A DNA stretch of 64,000 nt, taken from assembly GCA_963377175.1 (NCBI GenBank), contig CAUJNA010003291.1, positions 652,328 through 716,327 on the forward strand. Direction: 5' to 3'. Of this stretch, positions 38,780 through 49,020 are shown piece by piece. The notes beneath the pieces were generated by a model. The model had not been told where the DNA came from. It ran no database searches and worked only from the letters and a program-made list of their open reading frames with translations. This DNA is from Effrenium voratum. Its lineage: Eukaryota; Sar; Dinophyceae; Suessiales; Symbiodiniaceae. Position numbers and translations under genes: made by a program. The first letter of the stretch is position 1. Every line of letters starts with the position of its first letter.

Positions 38780-41286
38780 TCACACAAAAACAATGGCGAG
38801 CAACAAAACGAAAGCAACGGGTACCCCATCACAAAACACGGGCCATGCTCGTCGAACCCGGCCGCGGCCTCGCGGCGACGTTCTTTGTTTCGCCGCTGGA
38901 GGCTGCGGGACGCGGTGATCCTGCGTCTCTTCGGCTCGCCAGACCCGCGGCAGAGCCTGGGAAAGAGAGACGCCAGGGATGCCTGGGTGTTTTTTTTTTT
39001 TTTTTGTGTGGGTTTGGTTGAACATGTGGATGGTTGCGAAATCCATTTCGCACCACCGAAGAAGCCCTGGAATGAGGCGATTCCCGTGCAAATACCAAAC
39101 AATGGTGTTTCATGGTTTTGAAAGTGGTGCAGTCTGCAGGCTTTGTCCACCCACAGTAGGCCCTGGTTTCCCCCCGTGGTTTATTCATTTTTGCCAGGGC
39201 CATCACTTTCCGAGCAAACCAACCAAAAAGGACACCTATGTAGAGCTGGGTATGTTTCACGGCATGTTTTTTTTTTAGAGTTGGGTGGTTGGACATGTGT
39301 CCCCACCGCATTGTGATGTCCAGCAAAAATTGCCCTAGTACAATTCACACTCATTTGGACGTGTCAAATCAGCGAACCCCCCAAAACGGATTTTGGCTTG
39401 CTTTTTGGTTTCCCTTACCAGGCTGAAAAGAGTAGCCTCACAACAGCAAACCCACCCGGTGCTCAGGAAGGATAAGCGCAGCCTCAAAGTGAACATTTCG
39501 CGTTGGAGTTAACTTTTGGGGGTTGCGTGTCTCTAAATCCCCAGTTACAGGGTAAGTCGGATCACCGCCAATTTGTCTACATAGAACGACTGGGAAATGA
39601 GTGCTCTTGCAACAGGAGAGCCTGGTGATTCCTTGGCTCCCACAAAGATCTTTTGAGAGTCTTGGGTGCACGAAGTGCCAAGGATTGATGGTCTGGGAGG
39701 GGCGGACACGCTTACAAGCAAGCTGGAACCTGGGCAGCAAGCATCAGGTCCAATGAAAGATATGGCTGTGGGTCAACAGCAATGGGATGTCATTTTGGGG
39801 TAGGTGCACCACCCATGTTGGTCTATTTTAGTGGGCATTGGGATGTTCACTGGGGGTACGATTTGGATTTTGACCCACAGCCATATCAGTGAGCCTTCGA
39901 TGGAATCTCTGAGTGTGCGACAATCTCAGGCCATTGTTGGACCACCGTCAGTGCCATCGGCCGATGCCTGGCAAGAAAGAGATGCTTGTGCCCATGCTGT
40001 TGTGGTTTTGGGTTTGTTTGTCTTCGGGGTACCCCTTCTTGGGTGGTTTAAAGGGAAATTAAAAGGACCACCACCACCCCCCTCCCCTTTTGGGGGGAAC
40101 CTTAGAAAAGACCCACCCTTTTCGCTGGGCGGTTGTGGACATCAATGAGGACGTGGACTACACCTTCGGCCAGGTGTCCTTTGTAGAATCAAAGGCTGGG
40201 CCTGCAAAGCCCCGTTCTCGCAAGTGCACACCCTGGAGGTTGACTATGGTGGCAACTGCGGATGCTTGGCTCGACAATGACTGAACATGTGGAATGAGCC
40301 CTTGGAGTGGGTTCTTGGGCATGCGAAACCTCTCCTGGATCAATCAGCAAGCAGTGCGGAATCGCTGCCATTGACACCCGTTGTGACGCCACAATGCGAT
40401 CAAAAGTCGGATGGTTGCTTTGTGAGCCAAGGCAACATCTCTTCTGCCGTCGGACCTTTCGCAGTTGACAAGGGCTTGCTGCAACTCACGCCTGGCGAGA
40501 CGATTTGATGCAGATAGGTTGCGACGCTTGTTGAACTTTGTCTCCACCATGGAACCTACCAGTAGGCTCCTTTAGAGGAAGACAGTCTTCCAGGAGCCCC
40601 CAGAAAAGCCATGTCAGTGGAGGGTATGTGCTTCAGCAACGTGTGCCCGAAGCGGCCAGCTTCCCAAGGACGCAGCGCGTGGTGCGCATCCATAACACCA
40701 ACACTGGCGCACTGCTGCTCTCGACTGTTCAGCTTGGCGAAGCTTGGAAGGCAGAAGACGCTGCTGAGTCATGCGAATGCGGTTCGGCCGGACTAGCACC
40801 TTGAAGCACCTTGAAGCACCTTCAGGCTGGATCCTGAAGCGGCGGAAAAGGATTTGTGCCTATGTGAGGTTCTCGGGCGGTCTTGCAACCCCATGTTGGC
40901 TCAATTTGCCTCCAAGTGGTCTTGATTCCAGCATTGCTTTCTTCAGACGGAACGCTGCCGGCCGGCGTGCCCAGGAGGGAGGAGCAATGGTGACTGGCGA
41001 GGCATGCATCGCTGGGGCCGCTGGGTCGCAATGCGGGGGAAGGGGGTGCTAAATGAGCCGCTTAAACAAGGCCCGTCGCAACTGGAAAGACCGGTGACTA
41101 CTCCAAAAGGCGCCTTGTTTGTTTTTGCTTTGTCCTATGTGAAGGTGGGCTGATTGTGGCAGTCTCATGTTTCGAGGGTCTGAATTTGGAGCATGTAGGT
41201 GCCGGGCAACGGCGCAGCGGTGGACTTGGACTTCTCGGCCCCCTGGCCAAAGGCGCAAAAGTCGGCTTCCCCTGTTGGACCGTAAA
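38780..41286 (+). CDS. Multi-exon gene(s), unrecognised
   Basis: Exon-like stretches on + are ~38783-38969 (SNGYPITKHGPCSSNPAAAS, FRRWRLRDAVILRLFGSPDP), ~39445-39510 (THPVLRKDKRSLKVNISRW), 39612-39747 (ESLVIPWLPQRSFESLGC, QASWNLGSKHQ), 39894-~39985 (PSMESLSVRQSQAIVGPPS), ~40128-40170 (VVDINEDVDYTFGQ), ~40310-40508 (QKSDGCFVSQGNISSAVGPF, ending TGA 40506-40508), ~40617-40800 (GGYVLQQRVPEAASFPRTQR, VVRIHNTNTGALLLSTVQLG) and ~41203-41286 (VPGNGAAVDLDFSAPWPKAQ, ending TAA). The 39747/39894 join keeps frame across a 146-base GT-AG intron made almost wholly of element copy a. The in-frame stops suggest two or more genes. Confidence 0.45.
39748..39893 (+). mobile_element. Introner-like element family I, copy a, filling an intron
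   Basis: The intron runs GTCCAATG to CAGTGAG. Inside it the element (39760-39886) has near-perfect ends ATATGGCTGTGGGTCAA and TTGACCCACAGCCATAT. The core holds GGTGCACCACCC, GTCTATTTTAGTGGG and GGGATGTTCACTGGGGG. Only about 12 bases on the left and 7 on the right of the intron are not element. ATCAG occurs at both ends, possibly a target duplication. Confidence 0.8.
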
Positions 41287-41905
41287 GGAATGCAGGAAGG
41301 CGTTGGCTTCTTTTGGGCTTGTGTTGGTCGTTGCCGTCTTTTCTTCTTCTTTTTGAAGAGTTGGCGAAACTCCAAAGCCAGGGGGGAAAGGTGGTGTCTA
41401 TGTTCTGCACCAGGAGGTAGAACGAGCGCCCATGATCCTTAATTTTGGTGTTGAAGTATGAGAATGTGGGGTGTGTGGCCGCGCGGTGGGCAAGTTTTCA
41501 GGAAGTGGTTGCAAGCAGGATATTGCATTCATCAGCGTATGGCAGTCGCAAGTGGCGTGATTTAAGCCTTAAGTTGTTTTAGTCATTGGTTCATGGCCAT
41601 GGCTCATGTCACGGGATCCAGGAAGACAATTCTTAGCAATCTGGGATGCGTCGGTGGGAGGGTATATCCCTTGGTGTGGCCGAAGCGTGGTTCATTTCAG
41701 GTTCCCCTTAGTTGGTTTGGGTCCTTAACCACCAAACCACTGGTGCAAATCACTAGTTGGAAGGAAACTGGTCATTCGCGGATAAAGATTTCCCACTGTG
41801 GGTCTGTCTTTTTTTGGGGGGTTCCCCTTTTTTGTGGTTTTAAAGGGGGACCAAAGGGACAAGCCCACCATGCTGATGGGCCCCCCTATCTAAAGACGCA
41901 CCCAA

Positions 41906-42508
41906 GTGTCCTTGGCAGTTGGTCGTTCGGTTTGGAAGGCTGCTGCCAAGGCGACACAGGGCAGCGTCACGGGCAAGCTCTTGCCCTCCGGGCAGCGCGG
42001 GCCCCAGGGGCGGAAGGTCCTGCATGGTCCTGCGATTTTTTTGGGGGGGGCCATGGCTGGTTTTAGGAGCAGCTTCCCTGCAAGTTGGCCTGAAACCCAG
42101 GTGCCGCAAAAGGAGATTCTATTGACTCGGCCTGGGCTCGGGTTTGAGAAGACTTGTCTAGAAAATACTTAACCTTGAAGCATGCTTTGTTGAGTTGGGT
42201 TCATGTTGGGTGCCAGGTTCATCTGATCTGGCTGTGGGTCAACACCCTGTACCCCCAGTGAACATCCCAATCCCCACTCAAATAGAGTAAAACGGGTGGT
42301 GCACCTACCACAAAACGAAGCCATAGGTTTTGACCCACAGCCGTCTGAGTATGGGAGGGGCTCATGTTGAAGCAACCGCCTAGGCTGCGAGATCTCTTGC
42401 AAGTGCCTAGCGGCGCTGATGGCGCTGATGGCGAGGAGGTGGAGGTGTCACTCATAGATGCAGGCCCGGTTTCTGAAGGTGGTCAAGCCCCGCGGGCATC
42501 CAAGTAGC
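41906..42508 (+). CDS. Terminal exons of an unrecognised gene
   Basis: A stretch at ~41906-42020 reads VSLAVGRSVWKAAAKATQGS and VTGKLLPSGQRGPQGRKVL. After element copy b, an exon from ~42349 reads LMLKQPPRLRDLLQVPSGAD, GEEVEVSLIDAGPV and ends TAG at 42506-42508. Both are clearly protein-like; the connection is inferred from strand and spacing. Confidence 0.45.
42226..42346 (-). mobile_element. Introner-like element family I, copy b, reverse orientation
   Basis: The ends are GATCTGGCTGTGGGTCAACA and TTTTGACCCACAGCCGTC. The interior is the reverse complement of the other copies (CCCCCAGTGAACATCCCAAT). It ends directly at the acceptor CTGAG before the exon at ~42349, so the family works as intron 3' end in both orientations. 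Confidence 0.75.
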
Positions 42509-42940
42509 CTCAAGAATGTGTCTAGGAACTGTTGGCAGGCCAAAAAAATACTTCGCTTCCAGCAATCCCCACCCTCCACACTCACGAGCTTACGACCGTG
42601 AACACGGTTGTGTGAATTCAAGCATGGTTTTCGAGTGGCTTGGGGCCTATGACTGCTCAACAAGCTTTGCATTGAGAGCCTTATCCACCTGTTTGTGTGT
42701 CAAACTCCACTTGTCTGCGAGCCGATCTCGAGAACTCAAACATCGGCTCCGTTAACAAAGACAAGCCCCTTCCAACAAGAAACCCGACGGGGGATTATAC
42801 GAAGTTGCTTATTCACAACCCAAAGCAACATAAAAGCATCACCCTTTCCGAGCCTCAGGGTACACTCAAAAGGGTACACTCAAAACACGAAGGCACCAAC
42901 ATGAAATGTAAACCCAACTGTGCGCCCGGCGGGACATTAA
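42509..42940. other. Intergenic stretch without clear genes
   Basis: Between the stop at 42508 and the minisatellite I see no convincing exon. A 253-residue frame opened here runs into the minisatellite and is not supported. Confidence 0.4.
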
Positions 42941-42949
42941 GCAAAACCA

Positions 42950-43445
42950 GACTGGCGAGCTGCTCTGGCGGGATTCTGGCGGGATCCACTGGCGAATACC
43001 GGCGAGCCGCTCCGGCTCGATACTGGCCGGATACTCGGCAGGATCCACCGGCAAGGGATACTCAGCGGGATACTCAGCGGGATCCACTGGCGAGCTACTC
43101 TGCGATACTCGGGGGGAATACCCACTGGCGGGCTGTTGGCGGGATCCACTCGGCGGGATCCACCGAGCTACTCTGGATACTCAGCGGGATACTCGGCGGG
43201 ATCCACCGGCGGGCGGCTCTGGTGGGGATCCACTGGCCAGCTGCTCTGGCAGGATACTCGGCGGGATCCACTGGCGGGCCGCTCTGGCGGGACACTCGGC
43301 GGGATGCACTGGCGAGCCGCTCTGGCGGGATACTCGGCGGGATCCACTGGCGAGCCGCTCTGGCCGGACACTCGGCAATCCACTGGCGAGCAGCTCTGGC
43401 GGGATACTGGGCGGGATCCACTGGCGAGCAGCTCTGGCGGGATAA
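42950..43445 (+). repeat. 38-bp GC-rich minisatellite
   Basis: Imperfect units of GGCGGGATCCACTGGCGAGC followed by CGCTCTGGCGGGATACTC recur about 12 times with shortened and diverged copies at the left. Frames on both strands are repeat artefacts. It lies about 230 bp left of the 18-kb element. Confidence 0.9.
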
Positions 43446-43671
43446 TGTTGGGGAGTGAATAAAAAAAAAAAGGGCCCCCCCCCTCAAACAAAATGGGGGG
43501 GGTCAATAGAGGAAACCCTAAAAACAAAATGAGGGTCAGACCGGGTCTTCCCTAAGTAGTGTTCCAGTAAGTATTGGTTAGTATTGGTTTAGTATTCTTG
43601 CTGACTGGCTTAGTACTGCTTAGAATTGGCTTAGTATTGGTTTAGTATTCTGACTGGCTTAGTACTGCTTA

Positions 43672-43710
43672 ATGTCCAATCGGGATTAGTAAAGGGGGGT
43701 CCCCCCCCCC
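43672..43710 (+). repeat. Left terminal inverted repeat of 18-kb element
   Basis: ATGTCC start, then GGGATTAGTAAAGGGGGG and a C-run. It matches the left end of the MITE at 3224-3260 closely. TA directly precedes it. Confidence 0.7.
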
Positions 43711-43739
43711 CCCCCAACGATGGGGGCATCTGGAATAGC

Positions 43740-44215
43740 ATCTTGAGATCCAGTTCAAGTGAGTTTCCATTTGATTTAGTATTGGCAGACTTGAGTTTCC
43801 ATTTGATTTAGTATTGCTGGAGCTTCCTTTTGAGATTTGGAGCTGAGTTTCCATTTGATTTAGTATTGCTGGAGCTTCCTTTTGAGATTTGAGGATTGCT
43901 TTGAGATTTGAGTTTCCATTTGATTTAGTATTGGCAGACTTGAGTTTCCATTTGATTTAGTATTAGCAGGCAGAATTTGGAGCTGAGTTTCCATTTGATT
44001 TAGTATTGCTGGAGCTTCCTTTTGAGATTTGGAGCTGAGTTTCCATTTGATTTAGTATTGCAGGAGCTTCCTTTTGAGATTTGGAACTGAGTTTCCATTT
44101 GATTTAGTATTGCTGGAGCTTTTGATTTAGTTTTGGTAGGCTTGAGTTTCCATTTGATTTAGTATTGTAGACTTGATTTCCATCTGAATTACTCAGTTTC
44201 CATTTGATTTAGCAT
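43740..44215 (+). repeat. TTCCATTTGATTTAGTATTG tandem repeat
   Basis: The phrase GAGTTTCCATTTGATTTAG followed by TATTG recurs about ten times, alternating with GGAGCTTCCTTTTGAGATTT. Shorter TTAGTATTGG repeats also occur just outside the element (43570-43670), so some caution is needed about the left boundary. Confidence 0.85.
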
Positions 44216-44323
44216 TGGTTTTTCATTTCCTTTTCCTTCTCTCATCTCTTCCTCTCTCTCCTTGGCTGGCTGGGAGGGGGCAGGAGGTTTGGAGACATCA
44301 GCAGCCACAGTAGCAAAAAGGCA

Positions 44324-44611
44324 ATGCAAAAGGTAGGCAGCAAGAGCGACCAAGGTTTGCAGGTAGGTGTTGCAAAGCTCCCTGTAGGATCAGATCTCAG
44401 TGAGATGTTTCCAGAGAAAAAAGAGAAGTTGCCCCTGCAAGATTCAAAGGGAGAGGGAGGAGAGAAGATACAAGAGAAAGTAGAAGAACCAGCCAAAGAG
44501 AAGGTGGAAGTACAGTTGGAAGATGTGCCAACAGAAGAACCTGAAGGAAAAGAAGAGCCTGAAGGAGAAGTGGATGAAAAGAAAGATCACAAGGAGGTGG
44601 CTGAAGCCTAG
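44324..44611 (+). CDS. Small Glu/Lys-rich ORF in transposon
   Basis: ATG 44324 to TAG 44609-44611, 95 codons. It reads MQKVGSKSDQGLQ, then LSEMFPEKKEKLPLQDSKGE and a run rich in E, K and V (EEPAKEKVEVQLEDVPTEEP). There is no signal or membrane segment. A GTAGGT after the first 13 codons could be a donor. No family is recognised; the low complexity limits confidence. Confidence 0.4.
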   Translation: MQKVGSKSDQGLQVGVAKLPVGSDLSEMFPEKKEKLPLQDSKGEGGEKIQEKVEEPAKEKVEVQLEDVPTEEPEGKEEPEGEVDEKKDHKEVAEA

Positions 44612-44699
44612 CAGGCAGCTGCCTGTAGCAGCCAGCTAGAAGCCAGCTGCTGAGAGCAAAAAAGGAAGCAGAGCTGGGCCAAAGCTGCAGGGTTAGTAG

Positions 44700-45012
44700 G
44701 AGTTTGAGGCAGGTTTGCATGAGGTCATTGGCCTAGGAGTTTGAGGCAGGTTTGCATGAGGTTTTTTGGCAGCTGGAGTTTGGCCAGCAGGTTTGCATGA
44801 GGTTTTTTGGCCAGCTGGAGTTTGGCCAGCTTGAGAGAGGGTTGGTAATTAGGAGTTTGAGGCAGGTTTGCATGAGGTTTTTTGGCCAGCTGAAGTTTGG
44901 CCAGCTTGGAAATTAGGAGTTTGAGGCAGGTTTGCATGAGGTTTTTTGGCCAGCTGGAGTTTGGCCAGCTTGAGAGAGGGTTGGTAGGAGTTTGAGGCAG
45001 GTGTGCATGAGG
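44700..45012 (+). repeat. GGCAGGTTTGCATGAGG repeat cluster
   Basis: GAGTTTGAGGCAGGTTTGCA followed by TGAGGTTTTTTGGC and CAGCTGGAGTTTGGCCAGCT recurs six times here. The same phrase recurs at 48745-48860 and 54075-54300, so it is dispersed within the element and not seen outside it. Confidence 0.85.
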
Positions 45013-45203
45013 TAATTAGCCAGCATGAAGAAGCGAGCTTGGAGCAGCTGTCAGCTCTCCAAGCAAGTTGTGCTTCAGCTTCAAGCTTTGCATAGCTGCT
45101 GGGCTTCCACAGCAGTTGGTGGTTAGTTTTCCTTTCAGCATGAGTTAATTACACTGATTTCATGCATTTGTTTGGGTTCAGTTGACAATCTCAGGTTGCA
45201 GAG

Positions 45204-46904
45204 ATGGACAGGCTGGCAGGGCTGATCAGCAAGATGAAGGCCAAGAGGACACAGGTGGCAGTTGGGCTTGTAGCTCTGGCAGTTGGGTTTCTCAGCAACA
45301 GAGCCCCAGCTTGACTTAGCTTCTCTTTGGGAAAGTTTGGGAAAGTTTGAGAAAGATTGCCCAACCCCCTGCAGCCCAGGAGATGCTCGCACAGTTGTCA
45401 TGTCCAAGGGGGCACTGGTGGTGGCACAGTTGGACATTGGAAAGGCTGCTTGGTGTAATTTAGCTGGTTTTCTTTCCACATCTTTAGTTGGTCAACAGTT
45501 TGATTTGTTAGACCACTGCAAAGCCACTAATTAATTAGGTGATGCTAGCTGCAAGCATAGCCTACATCATGCAGATCTTGAGAGAGATGAACTCCAAGTT
45601 GTCAACAGTGATGGACAGCTGCTGGATCAGTGCCACCAAGTTGGTCTGGCTTGAGATGAGCAGTTGTGCATGTCATTAGCAAAGCTTTGTAGCTTTTCAT
45701 GCAAGTTTTCAATTTCAGCACAACTAGCTTTGCAGTTTTGCAGCAGTTTTGCAGTTTGCCACAAGCTAATTAAGGAGCTGACCGAGATGCAGCAAGTCAC
45801 ACAGATGTGCAGAGGCACCTGTACCAGTTCATGCTAGACTGGGAGGAGAGTAGCCCAGCTTGGGTTTAGAAGTGGTTCAAGCAGATGTGGACACAGTTGA
45901 TTGTTTGGTGGGTCCTTTTTCAATAGTTACACAGTTGCCAGTTAGCTGAGGTTCAAACTGGTCAGGTGCCAAAGCATTCACAAGTATGTTGCTGCAATAC
46001 AGGGCAGCTCCCACACACAGATGCAGCCAGCTACGTGGCAGAGTGGGACCTGGCAGTGAGGTCTGCACAGTTGCAGGTGCAGATTTGCATTTGGGAGAAG
46101 AGGTTTCTCAGAGACTCTTGGCTTCGTGATGAGCTTTCTTTGGTTGTAATTCAGCCACATTTTACTTTAAAGGGGGGGTATATAATTAGGTGTTTAGTAG
46201 GGAATTAGCACTAGCTTTGAGTAGCAGTAGCCTTTGGGGTAGTGGCCATTAGCAGTTCTAGTCAGCTCAGAAGTTGACCGATGACACGATCAGCTTCAAA
46301 GATGTCATGGCTGAGCAGAACGCCTTGCTGAACTCCATTCGGCCAGAGTTGAAGGTGGTGCAGTTCAACCCAGTGCCCTGAAGCAAGTTATGTTACATGC
46401 AACAGTTTTTTAATGGTGGAGAGAAGCAGGGAAACATAAATATAAACAAGCTGCCTCACAACTGCTTTAATTATTAGTTCATTAATCAGTTTTCTTTCCA
46501 CTGAGCCAAAGACCCTTTGCAGGATGCAACATCAGATGAGCTTGTGCAGCAAGCTGCTCCATGGTCCATAGCTGGGGCAGAGTGGGAGTCCACCATTGAG
46601 AAGTTAGAGGTGTTGATGCGCCCTGTTATTTATTCAGACTCTTTTTTTTTGCATTTGAGTTGGCTGCAATTGTTTTGGGTTGTGTTCACTCCCTTTGTGT
46701 AGCTTCATCAGTTGGTTAGGTTGTAAGTTTCTTTTACTGAGTGGTGCCAGCTGCAGGCACAAAGCTGGCCACTTCAAGATGGATTGGTGTATAGTTGCAC
46801 AGATGCCAGAGACACCAAAGCTGATGACAGAAGGGAAGCTGAAGTCTGAGATCAGTGAGTTGGAGAAGCTCCAAGCTTACTGGGAAACCCAGCCAAGAAG
46901 GTGA
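45204..46904 (+). CDS. Cargo gene A: small membrane-anchored protein, 8 exons
   Basis: ATG 45204 reads MDRLAGLISKMKAKR then a hydrophobic run VAVGLVALAVGFL. Later exons, each with a counterpart in gene B, are: ~45381 (DARTVVMSKGALVVAQLDIG), ~45565 (MQILREMNSKLSTVMDSCWI, then SATKLVWLE), ~45800 (DVQRHLYQFMLDWEES), ~46017 (YVAEWDLAVRSAQLQ, then IWEKRFLRD), ~46280 (NSIRPELKVVQFNPVP), ~46518 (SDELVQQAAPWSIAGAEWES) and ~46777 (QMPETPKLMTEGKLKSEISE), ending TGA 46902-46904. Introns are short and rich in TAATTAG. Homology to gene B exon by exon is the main evidence that these are real exons. A type II or N-anchored helical protein is inferred; the function is unknown. Confidence 0.6.
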
Positions 46905-47333
46905 GAAGATAGAGTTAGCTGGTCTTGAGATGGCTGGCCCTAGCCAAGTGGGATAGTTTTGGAAAGAATCAGTAATTAGCTTGCTATCCTGATACAGTGT
47001 TTCAAAGTTACATAGAAGCCGTTGGTTTTCAGAATTGCTTGGGCCAGGTGAGTACAGTACTTCATTACAGAAGCTGATCAGTTGCAGTTTTGCAGGGACA
47101 GCTCTTTTGGCCAACAGCCTACAGCTGGCTGCTACAATATGATGTTTTCCAGCTGGGGGCTGTTTGAAACCAGTTGTTGGAACCATTAGTTGTCAGTTTG
47201 TCTTGGTCACAGAGAATTGCTGCTTTGTTTGGAGTAGGCCCAGAAAAGCTATGTCAGTTATTAATTCATTTCCATGCCAGAGATGGCAAGGACCCCATAA
47301 AAGCACAAAAGGATTCTGAGCCAGGTCACTGGT
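46905..47333 (+). other. AT-rich spacer after cargo gene A
   Basis: No convincing exon is seen. A 60-codon frame at 47174-47356 (RIAALFGVGPEKLCQLL, HARDGKDPIKAQKD) may be a small exon but has no counterpart near gene B. Confidence 0.3.
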
Positions 47334-47668
47334 TTTGCATGGGGTTGCCAGCTTGAAGGTGTGAGGTTTTGCATGGAGTTGCCAGCTTGAAGGTGTGAGG
47401 TTTTGCATGGAGTTGCCAGCTTGAAGGTGTGAGGTTTTGCATGGAGTTGCCAGCTTGAAGGTGTGAGGTTTTGCATGGAGTTGCCAGCTTGAAGGTGTGA
47501 GGTTTTGCATGGAGTTGCCAGCTTGAAGGTGTGAGGTTTTGCATGGAGTTGCCAGCTTGAAGGTGTGAGGTTTTGCATGGAGTTGCCAGCTTGAAGGTGT
47601 GAGGTTTTGCATGGAGTTGCCAGCTTGAAGGTGTGAGGTTTTGCATGGAGTTGCCAGCTTGAAGGTGT
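47334..47668 (+). repeat. 34-bp tandem repeat, about ten units
   Basis: Units of TTTTGCATGGAGTTGCCAGC followed by TTGAAGGTGTGAGG are almost identical and directly adjacent, with no spacers. Antisense frames across it are artefacts. Confidence 0.95.
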
Positions 47669-47950
47669 GATGTTTTGCAGTGTCAGACTTTGGTGCAGCT
47701 GATCTTCAGATCAAGTTTACAACAAGCTCATTCTACACAGCAGTAACTACTAATTAGCAAGCAGTGAAAGACACACAAACACAAACCACAGCTGACCAGC
47801 TGGCAAAGATAGCTAACCACACAGTCAGTTGCAGGGCAGATTGAAAAGCATCCAGGTGTGGCTCAAGATGGCAGATGGACAAGCTGGACAAAAGAAGCTG
47901 GCAGAGGACTGACTGAGCAGCAGAGGAAAGGGGGAAGGGGAGTTAATTGA

Positions 47951-48283
47951 TTGCTAGCTAAATGCAACAGATCCTTGGCTCAAGCAGAGGCCCTAGTTGA
48001 TTTTGGAGCCATGTGGCCAGATGGAGATGCAGTTGTGGAAGTCTTTTGGAGGAACTGGCAAGGTGAGTTTGTGCTAGTTCAGAAGAGAGAGAGTGGGTGG
48101 GAAGATAGAGTTTCTCTCAGAGTTGTTACTCCTGACTTGCTCGGGTCCATAGGTGACCCAAACTATGTGAGTCTTGGAGCATTTATACTAGAGATGGAGC
48201 TGCAGAGGAACATCCCAGATCATGGAGATGAGTGTGTAGCTAGCAGAGCTGTGTGCAGGTTCCTGCAGTTACAGCGCTATTAG
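47951..48283 (+). CDS. Transposon ORF C, exon of unknown protein
   Basis: The frame reads LAQAEALVDFGAMWPDGDAV, VEVFWRNWQGEFVLVQKRES, VTPDLLGSIGDPNYVSLGAF and ends VCRFLQLQRY TAG at 48281-48283. It is compact and globular-looking with several Trp. No good ATG begins it (first internal Met is GAMW), so an upstream exon is likely, perhaps near 47830-47910. The family is not recognised. Confidence 0.5.
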   Translation: MLAKCNRSLAQAEALVDFGAMWPDGDAVVEVFWRNWQGEFVLVQKRESGWEDRVSLRVVTPDLLGSIGDPNYVSLGAFILEMELQRNIPDHGDECVASRAVCRFLQLQRY

Positions 48284-48421
48284 CCTAAGTTGTGCAAAAC
48301 AATGCTTGAGTGTTCTCAGAAGTTGTAGTTTGCTTGTTGAGCTTGCCATTGTGTGCACTTGATTGAGTTGCCATTGAAGATCAAGCTTCAAGGTGTGATG
48401 ATTAGTTGAGTCGCCTCAGAG

Positions 48422-48694
48422 ATGGAGACAACTGTGCAGATGGTGGCGCTCACACAGATGGTCTCAGTTATGATCCTTGCAGGCACAGTTGTGTACTTCA
48501 GCATGAAGATGACCGAGCTGCAGAAGTTGCTCATCATGAGGGAGGTCCACTTCAGTGACAAGTTAGATTCTCTGAAGAACAGCTTCTATGAAGCCCTAGC
48601 TTTAGGAAAGGTAGATCTTGAGAAAGAAAGTTCTCCATGGCTAGAGCCAGACAAAGATGAAGATGAGCAGGCAGGTAGTGAGACAAGTTCATAG
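48422..48694 (+). CDS. Transposon ORF D, 90-residue membrane protein
   Basis: An uninterrupted ATG-to-TAG frame. METTVQMVALTQ is followed by a membrane segment VSVMILAGTVVYFSMKM, a helical region TELQKLLIMREVHFSDKLDS and an acidic tail EPDKDEDEQAGSETSS. Its N-terminal anchor plus helix resembles the architecture of cargo genes A and B without sequence identity. It is likely a single-pass membrane protein with the tail on one side; the function is unknown. Confidence 0.6.
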   Translation: METTVQMVALTQMVSVMILAGTVVYFSMKMTELQKLLIMREVHFSDKLDSLKNSFYEALALGKVDLEKESSPWLEPDKDEDEQAGSETSS

Positions 48695-49020
48695 CCATAA
48701 AGGATGCCAGCCAGCCAGAGAAAACAAATGCAGCTTGAGAGGGGTGTGTGAGGCAGGTTTGCATGAGGTCATTGGCCAGCTTGTGAGGCAGGTTTGCATG
48801 AGGTAATTGGCCAGCTTGAGAGTGGAGTTTGAGGCAGGTTGGTAGGAGTTTGAGGCAGTGCATGAGGCAGCTAATTAGTTTGGGAGAGGTGAGCCAAGTG
48901 CAATGCCTGCCAGGACTTGGAAAGAGCTGAAGCTGCAAAAGAAGCTGCCACCCAAGGTGGAGCTGAGGGCCCCATTGGGAGGGGAAGGGGGTGAGGTTGT
49001 AATTATCTTTTAGAGGGGGG

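Noticed and set aside
42697..43458. 253-codon + frame ending in Gly/Ser/Arg repeats
   Set aside because: Most of it is translation of the 38-bp minisatellite.
47193..47668. 34-bp repeats considered as a CRISPR array
   Set aside because: Units are directly adjacent with no unique spacers, and the context is eukaryotic.
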